Positions 61,505 through 64,000 of a DNA stretch of 64,000 nucleotides are shown piece by piece. The notes below the pieces were generated by a model. It was given only the letters and a program-made list of their open reading frames with translations, ran no database searches and had not been told where the DNA came from. The stretch is from assembly GCF_022049065.2 (NCBI RefSeq), contig NZ_CP095743.1:1751001-1815000 (forward strand), written 5' to 3'. Position 1 is the stretch's first letter; the number at the start of each line of letters is the position of its first letter. The stretch comes from Niallia sp. Man26 (GTDB lineage Bacteria > Bacillota > Bacilli > Bacillales > Cytobacillaceae). Position numbers and translations under genes: made by a program.

Positions 61505-62965
61505 ATGAGTTTTAATTTTCGTGATGACAGCTTAATGCTGCATACAGATTTATATCAAATTAATATGGCAGAAACATACTGGGAGGATGGCGTTTCGGAA
61601 AGAAATGCTGTATTTGAGGTGTACTTTCGCAAGCTTCCTTTCAATAATGGATACGCTGTTTTTGCAGGATTAGAAAGAATAATTCAGTACATAAAAGAAT
61701 TGCATTTCACAAGCAGTGATATTGAATATTTGAGAGAGAGCGGCTTTAAAGAGGACTTTCTGGAGTATTTAAAGGATTTTCGTTTTACCGGGAACTTGCG
61801 TTCAGTAGAGGAAGGAGAAATCGTTTTTGCTAATGAACCATTGTTAAGAGTGGAGGCTCCGCTTGCTCAAGCCCAAATAATTGAGACGGCATTGCTAAAT
61901 ATTGTGAATTACCAAACATTGATTGCGACAAAAGCATCTCGCATCAAGCATGCTATCGGTGAGGGAGTCGTAATGGAATTCGGCAGCAGACGCGCCCATG
62001 AACTGGATGCGGCACTTTGGGGTACAAGAGCAGCGTTTATCGGCGGATTTAGCTCCACGTCCAATGTTAGAGCAGGCAAGCTGTTTGGCATCCCTGTATC
62101 TGGAACGCATGCTCATAGTATGATTCAGGCTTACAGAGATGAATATACGGCATTTCATAAGTATGCACGACGTCATAAAGACTGTGTCTTTTTGGTTGAT
62201 ACGTATGATACTTTGCGTTCAGGAGTTCCCAATGCCATTAAAGTGGCAAAGGAACTTGGTGATGCTATTAATTTTGTCGGCATCAGATTAGACAGCGGCG
62301 ACCTTGCTTATCTTTCCAAAGCTGCGCGAAAAATGCTTGATGAAGCAGGTTTTACAGATACGAAAATTGTAGCAAGCAATGATTTGGATGAATATACGAT
62401 TATCAACTTGAAGGCTCAAGGAGCTCAGATTGATGTATGGGGCATTGGCACGAAGCTGATTACTGCTTTTGACCAGCCTGCTTTAGGCGGAGTATACAAG
62501 CTTGTTTCAATTGAGGATGAAGAGGGTAATATGCAAGATACAATCAAAATCAGCGGAAACCCAGAAAAGGTGACAACACCTGGCATTAAAAGGGTATACC
62601 GCATCATCAACAGCATCAACCATAAATCCGAAGGTGACTATATTTGTTTGGAAACGGAGCATCCAGAAGAAGAGGAGCGCTTAAAGATGTTTCATCCAAC
62701 ACATACTTATATCAGTAAATTTGTTACTAATTTCCATGCGAAGGATATTCATAAGGATATTTTCCAAAATGGAGAGCTTATCTATAAGTCACCGACAATT
62801 TTTGAATCACAAAAATATGCGGAGGATAACTTGGATGTGCTGTGGGATGAATACAAGCGTTCACTCAATCCGGAGGAATATCCAGTTGATTTAAGCCCGC
62901 TTTGTTGGGAAAACAAGATGAATCATTTAGAAAAAGTAAAAAGCAACATTAAAAATAAGGAATAA
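61505..62965 (+). CDS. pncB: Nicotinate phosphoribosyltransferase
   Basis: The enzyme makes nicotinate mononucleotide from nicotinate and PRPP. The 486-residue protein has the family features [40 protein letters not shown] (the phosphorylated His region) and [14 protein letters not shown]. The ATG at 61505 follows AGGAGG; a frame extension into pncA is ignored. It lies 31 bases after pncA. Confidence 0.95.
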   Translation: MSFNFRDDSLMLHTDLYQINMAETYWEDGVSERNAVFEVYFRKLPFNNGYAVFAGLERIIQYIKELHFTSSDIEYLRESGFKEDFLEYLKDFRFTGNLRSVEEGEIVFANEPLLRVEAPLAQAQIIETALLNIVNYQTLIATKASRIKHAIGEGVVMEFGSRRAHELDAALWGTRAAFIGGFSSTSNVRAGKLFGIPVSGTHAHSMIQAYRDEYTAFHKYARRHKDCVFLVDTYDTLRSGVPNAIKVAKELGDAINFVGIRLDSGDLAYLSKAARKMLDEAGFTDTKIVASNDLDEYTIINLKAQGAQIDVWGIGTKLITAFDQPALGGVYKLVSIEDEEGNMQDTIKISGNPEKVTTPGIKRVYRIINSINHKSEGDYICLETEHPEEEERLKMFHPTHTYISKFVTNFHAKDIHKDIFQNGELIYKSPTIFESQKYAEDNLDVLWDEYKRSLNPEEYPVDLSPLCWENKMNHLEKVKSNIKNKE

Positions 62966-62981
62966 CAGGAGGAATGCTGAC

Positions 62982-63803
62982 ATGAGCATACAAAATCAAA
63001 TTATCGCTGAACTAAACGTGAAACCTGAAATTGATGCTAAAGAAGAAATAAGACTGCGCATTAACTTTCTGAAAGAATACTTGAAAAAGACAAAAGCAAA
63101 AGGATTTGTATTAGGAATAAGCGGGGGCCAGGATTCATCTCTTGCAGGCAGATTGGCTCAGCTTTCTGTGGAAGAGCTTCGCAGTGAAGGTTATGATGCT
63201 ACATTTGTTGCAGTAAGATTGCCATATGGTGTGCAAGCAGATGAAGACGACGCTAACAAAGCACTGAAGTTTATTGCAGCAGATAAAGAGCTTGAATTCA
63301 ATGTTCGTGGTCCTGTTGACGAATTTAAGAGAGTTTATGATGAAATGGCCGATACTCCACTAGCTGATTATCATAAAGGAAATATCAAGGCTAGAGCGAG
63401 AATGATTGCGCAGTATGCAATTGGCGGTCAGTTAAATTTACTAGTAATTGGTACAGATCATGCTGCAGAGGCAGTTACAGGCTTCTTCACAAAATATGGA
63501 GATGGCGGAGCAGATGTACTGCCGTTAACTGGTCTTACAAAGCGCCAAGGGAAACAGCTGTTAAAGGAACTTGGAGCAGAAGAAAGAATTTACTTAAAAG
63601 TACCGACTGCTGACTTGCTTGATGAGAAACCAGGTCAAGCAGATGAAACAGAGCTTGGAATTTCTTATGATCAGTTGGATGACTACTTAGAAGGTAAGGA
63701 AGTCCCACAAGAAGCAGCTGAAAAAATTGAAGCTCGTTACTTAATTACAGAACATAAACGACAAGTGCCTGCATCTATGTTTGATGATTGGTGGAAGAAA
63801 TAA
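62982..63803 (+). CDS. nadE: NH3-dependent NAD+ synthetase
   Basis: The enzyme converts nicotinate adenine dinucleotide to NAD with ammonia and ATP. The PP-loop is [13 protein letters not shown], and [20 protein letters not shown] and the C-terminal [15 protein letters not shown] are conserved. At 273 residues there is no glutaminase domain. AGGAGG precedes the ATG. It is the last gene of the operon, 16 bases after pncB. Confidence 0.97.
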   Translation: MSIQNQIIAELNVKPEIDAKEEIRLRINFLKEYLKKTKAKGFVLGISGGQDSSLAGRLAQLSVEELRSEGYDATFVAVRLPYGVQADEDDANKALKFIAADKELEFNVRGPVDEFKRVYDEMADTPLADYHKGNIKARARMIAQYAIGGQLNLLVIGTDHAAEAVTGFFTKYGDGGADVLPLTGLTKRQGKQLLKELGAEERIYLKVPTADLLDEKPGQADETELGISYDQLDDYLEGKEVPQEAAEKIEARYLITEHKRQVPASMFDDWWKK

Positions 63804-63810
63804 ATGGATT

Positions 63811-63840
63811 AACCTCTCGTTATAAAACGGGAGGTTTTTT
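63811..63840 (+). terminator. Terminator of the NAD salvage operon
   Basis: A 9-bp stem with one G-U pair (63811-63819 with 63828-63836) is followed by T residues. Confidence 0.88.
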
Positions 63841-63845
63841 GGTGA

Positions 63846-63867
63846 GAATAACCAAAACTGGTTATTC
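63846..63867. repeat. Perfect inverted repeat after nadE
   Basis: Two 9-base arms (63846-63854 with 63859-63867) flank AAAC. With no T-run it may be an operator for the next gene. Confidence 0.5.
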
Positions 63868-63977
63868 ACACAGGCATGTCCTAGATGTTTTACATAAGTT
63901 AGCAGTGTAAGTAAAAAAGATGCTCACTTTTTAAGTGAAGAAATAGGCAGGAAAAATAGTAAGAGGGAGGGAAAACT

Positions 63978-64000
63978 ATGACACTATTTGGTGTGAACTT
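63978..64000 (+). CDS. Start of a gene cut by the window end
   Basis: An ATG seven bases after GAGGGAGG opens a frame (MTLFGVN) that runs off the window. Too little is visible to name it. Confidence 0.45.

Noticed and set aside
1..64000. CRISPR arrays, tRNA or rRNA genes, insertion sequences, prophage genes
   Set aside because: No regularly spaced repeats, cloverleaf or rRNA-like stretches, transposase or phage genes were seen.

Overview
The window reads as a chromosomal segment of a low-GC, endospore-forming Bacillaceae (Bacillus/Niallia-like). Three small acid-soluble spore protein genes (sspP, sspN, sspH), an Sda-like sporulation checkpoint gene, helD, a class D sortase with an LPNTA substrate, metI-metC under an S-box riboswitch, odhAB and a MifM-YidC2 pair are all Bacillaceae traits. 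Strong AGGAGG-type ribosome binding sites, TTG/GTG starts and Rho-independent terminators are common. I see no rRNA, tRNA, CRISPR array, insertion sequence or phage gene. The order acnA ... yneN ... sspN ... yneP-yneQ-yneR ... plsY is recognisably that of the B. subtilis citB-yneS region, with extra genes inserted.

Layout. 1-15 kb: a broken MFS exporter gene, helD, a 1116-residue membrane protein, a methyltransferase, the surface protein/sortase pair, a Fur-controlled haem monooxygenase, a potassium channel, the ABC-F protein YfmM, and a divergent flavoprotein/MocR-type regulator pair. 15-24 kb: an Hsp20-like protein, sspP, acnA with a CcpC box, a rhodanese, an aminotransferase/2-hydroxyacid dehydrogenase operon, and a solitary glutamine synthetase. 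24-29 kb: ppaC and a two-component system followed by two PepSY proteins. 29-38.6 kb: yneN, an FbpB-like small protein, sspN, a double-AAA CbxX-type ATPase, several very small genes, yneP-Q-R, a CapA-like protein, an orphan histidine kinase and plsY. 38.7-46.9 kb: a PLD-family protein, an acyl-CoA dehydrogenase homologue, a split nitrilase/GNAT pair, an aldo/keto reductase, an SGNH hydrolase and a second GNAT. 47-57 kb: metC-metI, sspH, a second two-component system, odhA-odhB and the Sda-like gene. 57-64 kb: yjbQ, a gamma-glutamylcyclotransferase-like gene, two crcB genes, yidC2 with its nascent-chain monitor, and the NAD salvage operon pncA-pncB-nadE.

How they work together. Carbon/nitrogen junction enzymes (acnA, odhAB, glnA) carry visible control sites: a CcpC dyad for acnA and cre-like sites for glnA and odhA. 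Methionine synthesis is controlled by S-adenosylmethionine through transcription attenuation. Membrane protein insertion appears to be autoregulated: the 96-residue protein before yidC2 has a MifM-type arrest segment, and its last codons can pair with the yidC2 ribosome binding site. Sporulation genes are scattered through the window.

Limits: all calls rest on reading the sequence and on remembered family features. No database search was run. Start codons were chosen from ribosome binding site spacing and family length.
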